Shown: positions 48,318-57,163, counted from the stretch's first letter. The stretch is DNA of 64,000 nt from Pseudonocardia petroleophila (GCF_014235185.1 NZ_CP060131.1:1123501-1187500), one strand, 5' to 3'. Notes: a model not told the origin generated them from the sequence alone. Translations and numbers: made by a program.

Positions 48318-50207
48318 ATGGTGTGCCAGACTCCGGAGGACGACGGTGGAGGCGGGGTGGGACGGATCGGCATCGACGTCGCCCTGCCCGACCAGCGGCC
48401 GCCGAGCGCCCCCGAGGTGCTGTGCGACCCGGGTCGCCTGCTGGCGCTGGCGCAGTCGGGGCTCGACTCGGAGTCGGACCCCGCGATGGAGCTCGTCGCC
48501 CGGCGCGTGCAGCGCTGGCTGGACGTGCCGGTCGCGCTCGTGACGCTGGTGCAGCCCGAGCAGCAGGTGTTCCCCGGGCTCGTCGGGCTCCCCGAACCGT
48601 GGGCGTCGCGCCGCGCGACCCCGCTCACCCACTCGTTCTGCCAGCACGTCGTGACCACCGCCCAGCCGCTGATCGTGGAGAACGCGCCCGAGCACCCGCT
48701 GGTCCGCGACAACCTCGCCGTCCCCGACATCGGCGTGATGGCGTACGCGGGCATGCCGCTGACCGACGCCGACGGGCACGTGCTGGGCTCGCTGTGCGCG
48801 ATCGACACCCACCCGCGCGCCTGGACCCCCACCCAGATCGACGTGCTGCGCGACCTGGCCTGGGGCTGCTCGGTCGAGCTGCGGCTGCGCCTGGCGCGCT
48901 TCGACGCCGAGCAGGAGCGCACCCGCCGCGACGCGCTCGAGAGCACCCTGCGCGAGTCGTTCGAGCAGAGCCAGTCGCTGCTGGAGGTCTCGCAGGCGTT
49001 CACCCGCACCGCGACCGTCGCCGACGTCCGGGACCGGATCGTCGAGCTGGCCACCGGTCGGCAGGCGCCCGCCTACGTCGGCATCTCGCTGCTGCAGCCG
49101 GACGGGCGGCTGCGCCGCTACGACGACGCCGGGCCGCTGAGCGCCACCGGCCGCGACGCCGACGGGTCGTGGTCGCTGTACCCGGTGTCGGCGGAGGCGC
49201 CCTCGGCGGCGGCGGTGCACCAGGCGCGGATGGTGCACCACGGCGACCGGCCCGCCTTCGACGCGGAGTACCCGGCACCGGCGCGGCAGGCGCTGCGCGA
49301 CCTCGGGCTGCACTCCGTCGTGGCCGCCCCGCTCGTCGGCGACGACGGCGTGCTCGGCTCGCTGCTGCTGGGCTGGGACGAGCCGCGGTCCTTCGACCCC
49401 GTCGAGCTGCTGACGCTCAGCACGGTCGCCGGGTTCGCCGCCCAGGCGCTGCACCGGGCCGAGCTGCTGCAGCACCGGATCGGCGTCGCCCAGCAGATGC
49501 AGCAGGCGATGCTCGCCCCGCTGCCCACCGTCGCGGGGCTCCTCATGGCCGCGCGCTACCGGCCGGCCGACTCCCGCGAGCACGTCGGGGGCGACTGGTA
49601 CGACGCGGTGCTGCCGACGGCCGACCCGTCGCTGGTCGCGGTGTCCGTCGGCGACATCGCCGGCCACAACCTCGCGGCCGCGATCGCGATGGGGCAGGTC
49701 CGGCCGATGCTGCGCCAGGCCTGCTTCGACCACGCCACCGCGGCCCCGTCGCACGCGCTCGCCGCGCTGGAGACCGCCGGTGCGGGGCTGGGCGTCACCG
49801 CGATGGGCTCGGCGATGCTCGCCTACCTGCGCGCCGGGGCGGGCCGGACGTGGTCGGTCACCTGGACCAACGCCGGCCACCCGCCCCCCGTCGTCCTCGC
49901 CCCGGACGCCCCCGCCCGGCTCCTCGACGAGCACGACCACCTGTTCGGCGTCGGCCCGCTCGCGCACCTCCCCCGCCGCGACCACGACGTCGTCCTCGCC
50001 CCGGGGACCACCCTGTTCCTCTACTCCGACGGGCTCATCGAGAGCCGCGGCGACGACATCGACGCCGGGATCGACCGGCTCACCGCCCTGCTCGACGCGC
50101 ACCGCCACCTGACCTGCCAGGAGCTCGTCGACCTCTCCATCGACACCCTGGCCACCGACTCCCCCGACGACGTCGTCGCGCTCGCCGTGCGCATCCCGGC
50201 CATCTGA
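48318..50207 (+). CDS. GAF-domain PP2C (SpoIIE-type) serine phosphatase
   Basis: A 629-residue signalling protein. Two GAF-like sensor domains lie at about 45-190 (SFCQHVVTTAQPLIVENA...GSLCAID) and 215-375 (SVVAAPLVGDDGVLGSL). The PP2C domain is at about 395-628, with metal-binding residues in HVGGDWYDAV, GDIAGHNLAAA, TNAGHPPP and LYSDGLIES. Such enzymes dephosphorylate anti-sigma-factor antagonists and act in stress sigma partner switching. The start is uncertain: ATG 48318 is listed, but GTG 48357 also fits. No kinase or antagonist gene is adjacent. Confidence 0.85.
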   Translation: MVCQTPEDDGGGGVGRIGIDVALPDQRPPSAPEVLCDPGRLLALAQSGLDSESDPAMELVARRVQRWLDVPVALVTLVQPEQQVFPGLVGLPEPWASRRATPLTHSFCQHVVTTAQPLIVENAPEHPLVRDNLAVPDIGVMAYAGMPLTDADGHVLGSLCAIDTHPRAWTPTQIDVLRDLAWGCSVELRLRLARFDAEQERTRRDALESTLRESFEQSQSLLEVSQAFTRTATVADVRDRIVELATGRQAPAYVGISLLQPDGRLRRYDDAGPLSATGRDADGSWSLYPVSAEAPSAAAVHQARMVHHGDRPAFDAEYPAPARQALRDLGLHSVVAAPLVGDDGVLGSLLLGWDEPRSFDPVELLTLSTVAGFAAQALHRAELLQHRIGVAQQMQQAMLAPLPTVAGLLMAARYRPADSREHVGGDWYDAVLPTADPSLVAVSVGDIAGHNLAAAIAMGQVRPMLRQACFDHATAAPSHALAALETAGAGLGVTAMGSAMLAYLRAGAGRTWSVTWTNAGHPPPVVLAPDAPARLLDEHDHLFGVGPLAHLPRRDHDVVLAPGTTLFLYSDGLIESRGDDIDAGIDRLTALLDAHRHLTCQELVDLSIDTLATDSPDDVVALAVRIPAI

Positions 50208-50273
50208 CTCCGTGTGATCTGCATCACATCAACGGCCGCAGGTTCCCGGGCCTCGGCCCTACCGTTGCCGGCC

Positions 50274-50765
50274 ATGGACGTCACCGAGATCCGCCGCCAC
50301 ATCGTCGACACCCTGCCCGGGACGGACGTCCTGGAAGCGGCCGGAGACCTGTTCTTCGTGCACGACCCCGACCGCGACCTGCCCGACGCGCGCAGGATCC
50401 CGTGGGCCACGATCGTCACCTCGAACGCCTACGACGACGGGTCCGACCTCGACCGCCCCGGGGTGTTCCGGCTCAACGTCGGGCTGACGAAGGACGAGTT
50501 CGCCCGCCGCTTCCCCGCCGGCGGCGAGCACGACCCGACCGCGCTGGACGTCCTGCTGCCGCACCCGACCTACGGCGACCGGTACTGGGCGTGCGTGCTC
50601 AACCCGGACACGACCTGGCCCGAGGTCCGCGACCTGCTCGCCCGCGGCCACGCCCGCGCCGTCCGCCGGCACGCCGCCGCCGCGGCCCGCCGGGAGGCGT
50701 CCCGGGGTGCGACCGGACGCGTGCCCGAGGTCGAGGGGGGCACCCGCCCGACGACGTCCGGCTGA
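50274..50765 (+). CDS. DUF6194-like protein
   Basis: A 163-residue soluble protein matching DUF6194-type actinobacterial proteins. It has MDVTEIRRHIVDTLPG, DLFFVHDPDR, IPWATIVTSNAYD, RPGVFRLNVGLTKDEFARRF and DRYWACVLNPDTTW. Function unknown. The C-terminal ~25 residues are Arg/Ala-rich and probably disordered. The ATG at 50274 has TACCGT 8 bases upstream, suggesting a leaderless or near-leaderless message. It converges on the sigma factor gene. Confidence 0.75.
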   Translation: MDVTEIRRHIVDTLPGTDVLEAAGDLFFVHDPDRDLPDARRIPWATIVTSNAYDDGSDLDRPGVFRLNVGLTKDEFARRFPAGGEHDPTALDVLLPHPTYGDRYWACVLNPDTTWPEVRDLLARGHARAVRRHAAAAARREASRGATGRVPEVEGGTRPTTSG

Positions 50766-50802
50766 CCCCGACGATCGATCCCCTCGATCGACTCCGTGCC
50801 GC

Positions 50803-51957
50803 TCAGGTACGCAGGGCCTGGCCGACCCGCGCCGCCTGGCCGGTGAGGTGGCGGCGCTCGGGGACGGTGGGGGCGGAGCGGGCGGCGTCGGCGTACAACC
50901 GCGCCGCGGCGGCCAGGTCGCCGGCCTTCTCGTGCAGGTGCGCGGACGCCGCGGCGTACCGGGGCAGGCCCGGGTCCACGTCGGACAGCGCGGCGAGCCC
51001 GGCGGCCGCCCCGTCGGCCTCCCCGACCGCGACGGCCCGGTTGAGCGCCACGACCGGGCTCCCGGTGATCCGCAGCAGCTCGTCGTACCAGCCGACGATC
51101 TGCGGCCAGTCGGTCTCCTCGGCGCGCGGGGCGTCGGCGTGCAGCGCGGCGATCGCGGCCTGGGCCTGGAACTCGCCGAGCCGGTCGCGCGCCAGGGCCG
51201 CCTGCAGGATCCCGACGCCCTCGGCGATGAGCGCGGTGTCCCACCGCGAGCGGTCCTGCTCGGGCAGCGGGACCAGGATGCCGTCGCCCCGCGTCCGCGC
51301 CGGGCGCCGGGCGTGGTGCAGCAGCATGAGCGCGAGCAGCCCCGCGGTCTCCTCGTCGCGCGCCCGGCCGGCCAGCTCCCTGGTCAGCCGGATCGCCTCC
51401 GCCGCCAGGTCGACGTCGCCGGTGTAGCCCTCGTTGAAGACCAGGTAGAGCACGCGGCGCACCGTCGCCGGATCACCCGGCCGGTCGAACCGCACGTCGG
51501 CGACCGTCCGCTTGGCCCGGCTGATCCGCTGCGCCATCGTCGCCTCCGGCACGAGGTAGGCCGCGGCGATCTGCCGGGTGGTCAGGCCGCCGACGGCGCG
51601 CAGCGTGAGCGCCACCGCCGACGCCGGCGTCAGCGACGGGTGGGCGCACAGGAAGAACAGCGCGAGCGTGTCGTCGACGGTCTCGGCCGGCCCCGGCGGC
51701 GGCTCGTCCTCGACCCGCTGCTCCCTCGCCCGCCGCGAGACCTCCGAGCGGTGGGCGTCGAGGAACTTGCGCCACGCCACCGTGACCAGCCAGCCCCTGG
51801 GGTCGGCGGGCCGGCCGTCCGGCCAGCTCAGGGCGGCCTGCAGCAGCGCCTCCTGCACGGCGTCCTCGGCCGTCGCGAAGTCGACCCCGCGACGGACGAG
51901 GACACCGATCACCGCGGGGGTCAGCTCCCGCAGCAGGAGCTCGTCCGCCCCGGTCAC
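50803..51957 (-). CDS. ECF42-type RNA polymerase sigma factor with C-terminal TPR-like extension
   Basis: A 384-residue sigma-70 family protein. Sigma region 2 is near FATAEDAVQEALLQAALSWP, region 4 near LTTRQIAAAYLVPEATMAQRISRAK. The remaining ~200 residues form a helical extension (ALNRAVAVGEADGAAAGL, HLHEKAGDLAAAARLYADAA) typical of group ECF42, which has no classical anti-sigma factor. The GTG start overlaps the YCII gene stop by 4 bases. The promoter-like TGTCGA-N17-CGTC upstream of the YCII gene matches the reported group signature, so positive autoregulation is likely. Confidence 0.88.
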   Translation of the reverse strand: MTGADELLLRELTPAVIGVLVRRGVDFATAEDAVQEALLQAALSWPDGRPADPRGWLVTVAWRKFLDAHRSEVSRRAREQRVEDEPPPGPAETVDDTLALFFLCAHPSLTPASAVALTLRAVGGLTTRQIAAAYLVPEATMAQRISRAKRTVADVRFDRPGDPATVRRVLYLVFNEGYTGDVDLAAEAIRLTRELAGRARDEETAGLLALMLLHHARRPARTRGDGILVPLPEQDRSRWDTALIAEGVGILQAALARDRLGEFQAQAAIAALHADAPRAEETDWPQIVGWYDELLRITGSPVVALNRAVAVGEADGAAAGLAALSDVDPGLPRYAAASAHLHEKAGDLAAAARLYADAARSAPTVPERRHLTGQAARVGQALRT

Positions 51958-52361
51958 TCGGTGACCGTCGGCGGGGTGCCCATCAGCGGGCGCAGCTCGA
52001 GCCACTCGTGGATCGGCTCCCCGCCCGCGCCGGGGGCGGCCGACAGCTCGCCGGCGAGGGCCAGCGCGCGGTCGTAGCTCTCGACGTCGATGATCATCCA
52101 GCCGGCGATCAGGTCCTTGGTCTCCGCGAACGGGCCGTCGGTGACCGGCGGGCGGCCCTCCCCGTCGAAGCGGACGAAGGTGCCCTCGGGCGAGAGCGCC
52201 TGGCCGTCGACGTACTCGCCGGTGCCCTCGAGCCGGGCGGCGAAGTCGTTCATGTAGCGGATGTGGTCCTCGACCTCCTGCGGGGTCCACTGGTCCATGG
52301 GGACGTCGTTGACCCCCTTCGGGGCGCCGCGGTAGTGCTTCAGGAGCAGGTACTTCGCCAT
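51954..52361 (-). CDS. YCII-related (DGPF domain) protein, partner of ECF42 sigma factor
   Basis: A 135-residue small alpha/beta protein containing the DGPF-type motif TDGPFAETKDLIAGW. Its start MAKYLLLKHYRG is the usual one. A clear AGGAG ribosome binding site precedes the ATG. These proteins are the standard genomic partners of ECF42 sigma factors; their biochemical role is not established. Its stop overlaps the sigma factor GTG, so both come from the promoter at 52411-52437. Confidence 0.88.
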   Translation of the reverse strand: MAKYLLLKHYRGAPKGVNDVPMDQWTPQEVEDHIRYMNDFAARLEGTGEYVDGQALSPEGTFVRFDGEGRPPVTDGPFAETKDLIAGWMIIDVESYDRALALAGELSAAPGAGGEPIHEWLELRPLMGTPPTVTE

Positions 52362-52410
52362 GGTGGATCTCCTCGGTCCGTGCGGCCCCGGTGGCCGCAT
52401 CCGACCCTGG

Positions 52411-52437
52411 GACGGAGCCGGCACGCCGGTCTCGACA
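52411..52437 (-). promoter_or_regulatory. ECF42-type promoter
   Basis: On the minus strand TGTCGA (52437-52432), 17 bases, then CGTC (52414-52411), 49 bases before the YCII ATG. As I recall the published ECF42 target signature, it is TGTCGA at -35 and CG(A/T)C at -10, which this matches exactly. Confidence 0.6.
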
Positions 52438-52522
52438 TCGTTGGGCGAACTCTCTCCGGTCGACTTCCGCCGGTGCGGGCCACCGGCCGGCGGATCCCCG
52501 CCGACCGGTGCCCCGGTGCGGA

Positions 52523-53281
52523 TCAGCCGCTCATGCCGCCGTCGATCGCGAACGTCGTCGAGGTGATCATGGCGCTCGCGTCGGAGGCCAGGTAGAGCGC
52601 GGCCTGCGCGATCTCCTCGGGGGTGGTGTGGCGCCCCAGCGGGATCATGCCGTCGAACACCTCGGCCGCGTCCTGCTGCGACTTGCCGGTGGCCGTCATC
52701 TCGATGGCGTCCTGGAAGGGCGTCGAGGTCGGTCCGGGGTGCAGGGTGTTGACCCGGATCCGGCGCTCGGCCAGCTCCTTCGCCGCGGACCGCATCAGGC
52801 CGACCTGCCCGTGCTTGGCCGCGACGTAGGCCGACAGGTCCCCGAACCCGACCAGCCCGACCACGCTCGAGGTGATGATCACGCTGCCGCCGTCGTTCAG
52901 GTGCGGGACGCCGTGCTTGAGCACGTGGAAGGCGCCCTGGACGTGCACGGCGAGGGTGCGGGCGAAGACGTCCGCCGGGTAGTCGACGATCTTGCTGATC
53001 GCCCCGCTGATGCCCGCGTTGCTGAACAGCACGTCGTAGCGCCCGTAGTGGTCGGCGCCGGCCCGGACGGCGTCGCGGACGGCGTCCTCGTCGGCGACGT
53101 CCGCGACCGAGGTCAGCGCCGCGTCCGCGCCGAGCTCGTCGGCGGCCGCCTTCAGCGCGGCCTCGTCGATCCCGACGAGGTGCACCCGCGCACCCTCGGC
53201 GACGTACAGGCGCGCCGACGCCAGCCCGATGCCGCTCTCGCCCCCCGTGATCAGCGCGACCTTGTCCTGCAGTACACCCAT
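52523..53281 (-). CDS. SDR family oxidoreductase (glucose 1-dehydrogenase-like)
   Basis: A 252-residue classical short-chain dehydrogenase. TGGESGIG is the cofactor motif (residues 12-19), SNAG is present, and the catalytic residues are Ser in ITSSVVG and Tyr/Lys in YVAAKHG. The C-terminal ASMITSTTFAIDGGMSG is typical. It is divergent from the butanediol-type dehydrogenase at 53417. The two may interconvert diol, acetoin or related ketols, but this is an inference from adjacency. Confidence 0.88.
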   Translation of the reverse strand: MGVLQDKVALITGGESGIGLASARLYVAEGARVHLVGIDEAALKAAADELGADAALTSVADVADEDAVRDAVRAGADHYGRYDVLFSNAGISGAISKIVDYPADVFARTLAVHVQGAFHVLKHGVPHLNDGGSVIITSSVVGLVGFGDLSAYVAAKHGQVGLMRSAAKELAERRIRVNTLHPGPTSTPFQDAIEMTATGKSQQDAAEVFDGMIPLGRHTTPEEIAQAALYLASDASAMITSTTFAIDGGMSG

Positions 53282-53416
53282 CGTCGGGTCCTCCTGATCG
53301 TGTGGTGGGTGGTGCCGCACCGATTGTGGACGAGATCCCGCGCGCCGCACCCCTTGCTCGGCCGGCGGAGCAGCCGGTGTACTTCCGGGGCCGGCGTCGG
53401 ACGAAGGGACCAGTTC

Positions 53417-54460
53417 ATGCGCGCAGCCGTCTACCACGGAGTCGGTGACATCCGGATCGAGGACGCCCCCGAGCCGCGGCCCGGCCCGGGCGAGGTCAAG
53501 ATCCAGATCGCGCACAACGGGGTCTGCGGTTCCGACCTGCACGAGTACTTCTCCGCCCCGACGTTCGTCCCGCTCGAACCGCACCCCCAGACCGGCGCCG
53601 CGGCGCCCGTCGTGCTGGGTCACGAGTTCTCCGGGACCGTGGTGGAGGTCGGCGAGGGCGTCACGTCCGTCGCGGTCGGGCAGCGCGCCGCGCTGCGGCC
53701 CACCTACTCCTGCGGCACGTGCGCGTCCTGCGTGCGGGGACTGCCCAACATCTGCCGCGTCCTCGCCTTCCACGGCCTCAGCGCCGCGGGCGGCGGGCTG
53801 TCGGACTTCACCGTGATGCGCGCGGACATGGTGCACCCCCTGCCCGACGGGGTGTCCCTGGAGCTGGGCGCGCTCGTCGAGCCGATGGCCGTCGGGCACC
53901 ACGCGGTCGACCGCTCCGGGCTGACCCCGGACGACACCGCCGTCATCGTCGGCGCCGGGCCCATCGGCATCGGCCTGTGGTTCGCCCTGCGCGCCCGCGG
54001 CTTCGCCCGCGTCCTGGTCAGCGAGACCTCGCCGCAGCGCCGGGCCGCCATCAGCGGGCTGGGGGCCGAGGAGGTCATCGACCCCCGGGAGACCGACCTG
54101 ACCGACGCGGTGCTCCGGCTCAGCGACGGCGTCGGCGCGGCCGCGGTCTTCGACGCCGCCGGCGTGGGCGCCGCGATCGAGCACAGCATCCCCGCCCTCG
54201 CCCCGCGGGGGAAGATCGTCGTGGTCGGCATCCACGAGCAGCCGTTCGGCTTCAACCCGACGAGCCTGCTCCTGCAGGAGGTCGAGGTCGTCGGCTCCAT
54301 CGTCTACGACGACTCCGACTACCGGGCCGTCATCGAGAACATGGCCGCCGGCCTCTACGACACCACCGGCTGGGTCGAGCACACCCCGCTCTCCGGGCTG
54401 CTCGACGCCTTCGACGAGCTGCGCGCCGGCCGCAAGATGAAGATCCTCGTGGACCTCTGA
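53417..54460 (+). CDS. Zinc-dependent dehydrogenase, (R,R)-butanediol dehydrogenase-like
   Basis: A 347-residue medium-chain dehydrogenase. Catalytic zinc ligands are in NGVCGSDLHEYF, GHEFSG and a later Glu. The structural zinc lobe is YSCGTCASCVRGLPNIC with all four Cys. The NAD motif is VGAGPIGIG. Features such as EYFSAPTFVP and VEPMAVGHHAV fit 2,3-butanediol dehydrogenases. It is divergent from the SDR gene with a 135-base gap. It converges on the Asp23/anti-sigma gene. Confidence 0.88.
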   Translation: MRAAVYHGVGDIRIEDAPEPRPGPGEVKIQIAHNGVCGSDLHEYFSAPTFVPLEPHPQTGAAAPVVLGHEFSGTVVEVGEGVTSVAVGQRAALRPTYSCGTCASCVRGLPNICRVLAFHGLSAAGGGLSDFTVMRADMVHPLPDGVSLELGALVEPMAVGHHAVDRSGLTPDDTAVIVGAGPIGIGLWFALRARGFARVLVSETSPQRRAAISGLGAEEVIDPRETDLTDAVLRLSDGVGAAAVFDAAGVGAAIEHSIPALAPRGKIVVVGIHEQPFGFNPTSLLLQEVEVVGSIVYDDSDYRAVIENMAAGLYDTTGWVEHTPLSGLLDAFDELRAGRKMKILVDL

Positions 54461-54476
54461 CGCGGGCCGGTGCCGG

Positions 54477-55049
54477 TCACCGCGGGGGGAGGACGTCGTC
54501 GATCACGACCGTGACGTCGGCGGGCTCCAGGTCGGTGAGCTCCCGGATCCGGGCGGCGACCGTGCGCCGGACGCGCTCGCCGAGGGCCACCAGGTCGGTG
54601 CCGTAGCCGGCGGCCAGGGTGATCTCGACCGCCGTGCTGGCGCCGGTGGCCCCGGCCGCGACTCCGGGTCCCCCCAGGTGCCTCGACAGCGCGACCCGCA
54701 CCCCGGGCACCTCCTGCGCGCTCTGCCGGGCGGTGGCCACGACCACGCGGGCGGAGATGCGGACGAGCCCCTCCGCCGAGGGCACGAGCCCCCAGTCGGT
54801 GTGCTCGACGGCCTGGCGGATCTTCTCGAGCGCGGCCTCGAGGATGCTGTCCGGCGCCTCGACCCGCTCGGCGGCCAGGTCCCGCACGGGGGCCCACAGC
54901 CGGTCGTACTCGGCCAGGGCCGCCCGGCAGTGCGGGCACCCCTGCTGGTGCGGGTCGCGCTCGTCGGCCCGGCCGTCGGCGACCTGGTCGAGGACGCCCT
55001 GCACCTCCCGCCCGCAGGCCAGGCGCCCGTCGCTGTGCGGAAGGGTCAT
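54477..55049 (-). CDS. Zinc anti-sigma motif fused to Asp23/Gls24-like domain
   Basis: A 190-residue protein. The N-terminus carries the zinc-binding anti-sigma (ZAS) pattern Cys12, His34-x3-Cys38-x2-Cys41 (HQQGCPHC). The region from about residue 60 resembles an Asp23/Gls24 envelope-stress domain (GLVRISARVVVATARQ, AVEITLAAGYGTDLVAL, DVTVVIDDV). Its ATG overlaps the ECF sigma stop by 4 bases. I infer an anti-sigma factor that senses or binds the Asp23 lattice encoded by the divergent operon. No membrane helix is seen, unlike classical membrane-bound anti-sigma factors. Confidence 0.8.
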   Translation of the reverse strand: MTLPHSDGRLACGREVQGVLDQVADGRADERDPHQQGCPHCRAALAEYDRLWAPVRDLAAERVEAPDSILEAALEKIRQAVEHTDWGLVPSAEGLVRISARVVVATARQSAQEVPGVRVALSRHLGGPGVAAGATGASTAVEITLAAGYGTDLVALGERVRRTVAARIRELTDLEPADVTVVIDDVLPPR

Positions 55050-55594
55050 GACCAGCTCCGCAGGGTGTCGAGCAGGTGGCGCCGGGCGCGGTAGAGCCGC
55101 CCGCGGACGGTGGCCTCGGAGACGTCCAGGATCGTGGCCACCTCCTGGTAGCTCAGACCTTCGATCTGCTGGAGCACGAACACGGCCCGCAGGTCGGGCG
55201 GCAGCGACCCGATCGCCCGCAGCGTGGCCGCGCTGCGCTGCCGCGCGACGACCTCGTCGTCGGCGCCGACGGTCGGTGGATGGTCGGAGTCGAGTATCGG
55301 GCGGCTCGGGGGGCGTTGTCGAACGACGTTGAGGCAGCGGTTGACGACGATCCGGTAGAGCCAGGTCGTGAACGCCCCCTCCCCCGCGAACCCCGCGAGC
55401 GCGGTCCAGAGCTGGATGACGACGTCCTGGGCCACGTCCTCGGCGTCGTGCGGGTTGGCCAGCATCCGCAGGGCGATGCGGTAGATGCGGTTGCGGTGGC
55501 GCCGGACCAGGACCTCGTACGCGTCGACGTCGCCGGACTGGGCCTTCCCGATCAGCCAGTCGTCGGCGGCGGCGTCGAGCTCGTCGTGCTCCAC
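55046..55594 (-). CDS. ECF RNA polymerase sigma factor
   Basis: A 182-residue ECF sigma factor. Region 2 is YEVLVRRHRNRIYRIALRMLANPHDAEDVAQDVVIQLW, and region 4 is LPPDLRAVFVLQQIEGLSYQEVATILDVSEATVRGRL. GTG 55594 is chosen because GGAGG lies 8-9 bases upstream; GTG 55600 would be too close. It is coupled to the ZAS-Asp23 gene, and the divergent Asp23/AmaP operon begins about 730 bases away. It probably directs that operon in response to envelope stress. Confidence 0.88.
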   Translation of the reverse strand: MEHDELDAAADDWLIGKAQSGDVDAYEVLVRRHRNRIYRIALRMLANPHDAEDVAQDVVIQLWTALAGFAGEGAFTTWLYRIVVNRCLNVVRQRPPSRPILDSDHPPTVGADDEVVARQRSAATLRAIGSLPPDLRAVFVLQQIEGLSYQEVATILDVSEATVRGRLYRARRHLLDTLRSWS

Positions 55595-55673
55595 CGCCAC
55601 CCTCCGGTCCCGTTCGACACCTGCGCGCTCCACGCGCCCGACCTGTACGCCGTCCCGAGGACGGACCGGATCC

Positions 55674-55904
55674 CTACCGCGCGGACGGGGCCGCGCCGGT
55701 GGTCGCCCCGCCGCGGCGGGCCAGCGGCCCGCGGGAGCGACGGCGCAGCCAGTCGCGCCCGTACTTGAGGGCCCGGCTCGCGGCACCGGGCCCGTTGCGG
55801 CGCTCCAGGGCGTCACCCACCGTCCCGAGCAGCGCGCCCAGGATCGGCGCGCCGATCGCGAAGAGCGCCCACATGCGCAGTCTCCTGCTCAAGAACACCC
55901 ACAT
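55674..55904 (-). CDS. Small membrane protein, 76 residues
   Basis: A short protein with one or two hydrophobic segments (MWALFAIGAPILGALLGTVG) and a strongly basic C-terminal half (RALKYGRDWLRRRSRGPLARRGG). No family recognised. A very good ribosome binding site (GAGGAGGAGA) precedes the ATG at 55904, which supports translation. It lies upstream of the ECF sigma gene on the same strand and may belong to the same stress operon, possibly as an accessory membrane anchor. Confidence 0.6.
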   Translation of the reverse strand: MWVFLSRRLRMWALFAIGAPILGALLGTVGDALERRNGPGAASRALKYGRDWLRRRSRGPLARRGGATTGAAPSAR

Positions 55905-56325
55905 CAGGTTCTCCTCCTCGTCGGTCACCCTGAGCGACACCCGGTCCGGGCACCTGCTCGACACCTGTTGGACACGTGCCGGGGCGCGTCCTCACGGCCA
56001 CCGGACTGTTTCCCCGATCTCGTCCGCTCCAACCACGGCCGATCTACCCGCCGTCGGCGACATTCCGGCAGGTCAGAGCGACACGCCGTGAAGAACGCAC
56101 GATCCCAGTGGTGATTGCCACAGCAACTACCGCTGGACGGCTCCGCGTGCTCATCATTCGTCGACACCGCCGGACGGGCCACCCGCCGGGGCGAGGTGAC
56201 CAGGGTCACGTCAACCCGGCGTGACGACCGGCCGCCGCCGGTGTCGAACCAGAGCGAGTCGCGGAACGGGATGACCGGTCCGCGGTAGCGCCGTCCTCCC
56301 CGCACGATCCGACCCAGGAGTTCGC
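55905..56325. promoter_or_regulatory. 421-base divergent region controlling the envelope-stress locus
   Basis: No gene is supported. Visible elements are two 11-bp tandem units CACCTGCTCGA/CACCTGTTGGA at 55951-55972, a palindrome GTGACC-AG-GGTCAC at 56196-56209, and the ribosome binding site CAGGAG before 56326. A possible ECF-type promoter is GGAAC at 56263-56267 with CGGTAG about 15 bases downstream. None of these is proven. The region must hold the promoters for both the sigma-side and Asp23-side operons. Confidence 0.4.
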
Positions 56326-56796
56326 ATGAGCAGCCCCACCAGCCAGCCCGCCACCACCCCGAAGCCGTCCCCGAGCCCGGGCGCCGGCCCGCTGGCCACC
56401 GGCCAGGGCACCACGAAGATCGCCGAGGCGGTCGTGTCGAAGATCGCCGGGCTCGCCGCCCGCGAGGTCGGCGGCGTCCACGCCCTCGGGGGCGGGGCGG
56501 CCCGCGCGTTCGGCGCGATCCGCGAGCGCATCCCCGGTGCGGCCACCAACGCCTCCCAGGGCGTGTCCGTCGAGGTCGGCGAGAAGCAGGCCGCGGTCGA
56601 CATCGACGTGGTCGTCGAGTACGGCGTCGCGATCGCCGACCTGGCGAAGGCCATCCGGCGCAACGTCATCTCCGCGCTGGAGCGCATGACCGGGCTCGAG
56701 GTCGTCGAGGTCAACGTGTCGGTCAACGACGTGCACCTGCCCTCGGACGACGCGGACGGCGACGACAGCCCCGCCGAGCCCCCGCGCGTGGCGTGA
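56326..56796 (+). CDS. Asp23/Gls24 family envelope stress protein
   Basis: A 156-residue Asp23 family protein. A Pro/Ser-rich N-terminus (residues 1-27) is followed by the domain: TKIAEAVVSKIAGLAAREVGGVHAL, GVSVEVGEKQAAVDIDVVVEYGVAIADLAKAIRRNVISALERMTGLEVVEVNVSVNDVHL. In firmicutes Asp23 forms a membrane-associated layer anchored by AmaP; the same cluster carries AmaP here. It is the first gene of a six-gene run with 1-4 base overlaps, except for the RBS-led DUF2273 gene. Confidence 0.92.
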   Translation: MSSPTSQPATTPKPSPSPGAGPLATGQGTTKIAEAVVSKIAGLAAREVGGVHALGGGAARAFGAIRERIPGAATNASQGVSVEVGEKQAAVDIDVVVEYGVAIADLAKAIRRNVISALERMTGLEVVEVNVSVNDVHLPSDDADGDDSPAEPPRVA

Positions 56797-57161
56797 CGCT
56801 CCCGCCCCCACCGGCGACGTCACCGGCGACCGGGGCCGAGCCGATCGGCACCGGTCCCGTGGCCGCCCACCTCGTCGACGCCGACCTGATCGTCGCCGCC
56901 GTGCTGGGCTGCCACTCGGTGGCCGCCCTGCACGGCGGCCGGTTCGGGGAGGTCGCGACCTACCTCCCCGGTCGGCGCGTCCCCGGTGTCCGCCACGACG
57001 GCGGGCGGGTCGCGGTCCACGTCGTGGGCCGCTACCCCGCCTCCGTCACCGACATCGCCGGCCAGGTCCGGGACGCGGTCGCCGCGGTCCTGCCCGGCCC
57101 CGTCGTCGACGTCACCGTCGAGGACTACCTCGACCCGCACCCGCCCTCGCACAAGGAGTGA
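56793..57161 (+). CDS. Asp23-like small protein
   Basis: A 122-residue protein that looks like a shortened Asp23-type alpha/beta domain (DADLIVAAVLGCHSVAALHGG, VAVHVVGRYPASVTDIAGQVRDAVAAVL, VDVTVEDYLDP). The N-terminal Glu of the usual KIAxxAA helix is not obvious, so the assignment is by pattern and position. The GTG start overlaps the Asp23 gene stop by 4 bases. It probably co-assembles with the other Asp23 paralogues in this operon. Confidence 0.72.
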   Translation: MTLPPPPATSPATGAEPIGTGPVAAHLVDADLIVAAVLGCHSVAALHGGRFGEVATYLPGRRVPGVRHDGGRVAVHVVGRYPASVTDIAGQVRDAVAAVLPGPVVDVTVEDYLDPHPPSHKE

Positions 57162-57163
57162 CC

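Noticed and set aside
46104..50108. Long minus-strand frame through the WYL and PP2C genes
   Set aside because: Antisense shadow; the plus-strand products have complete, ordered domain motifs.
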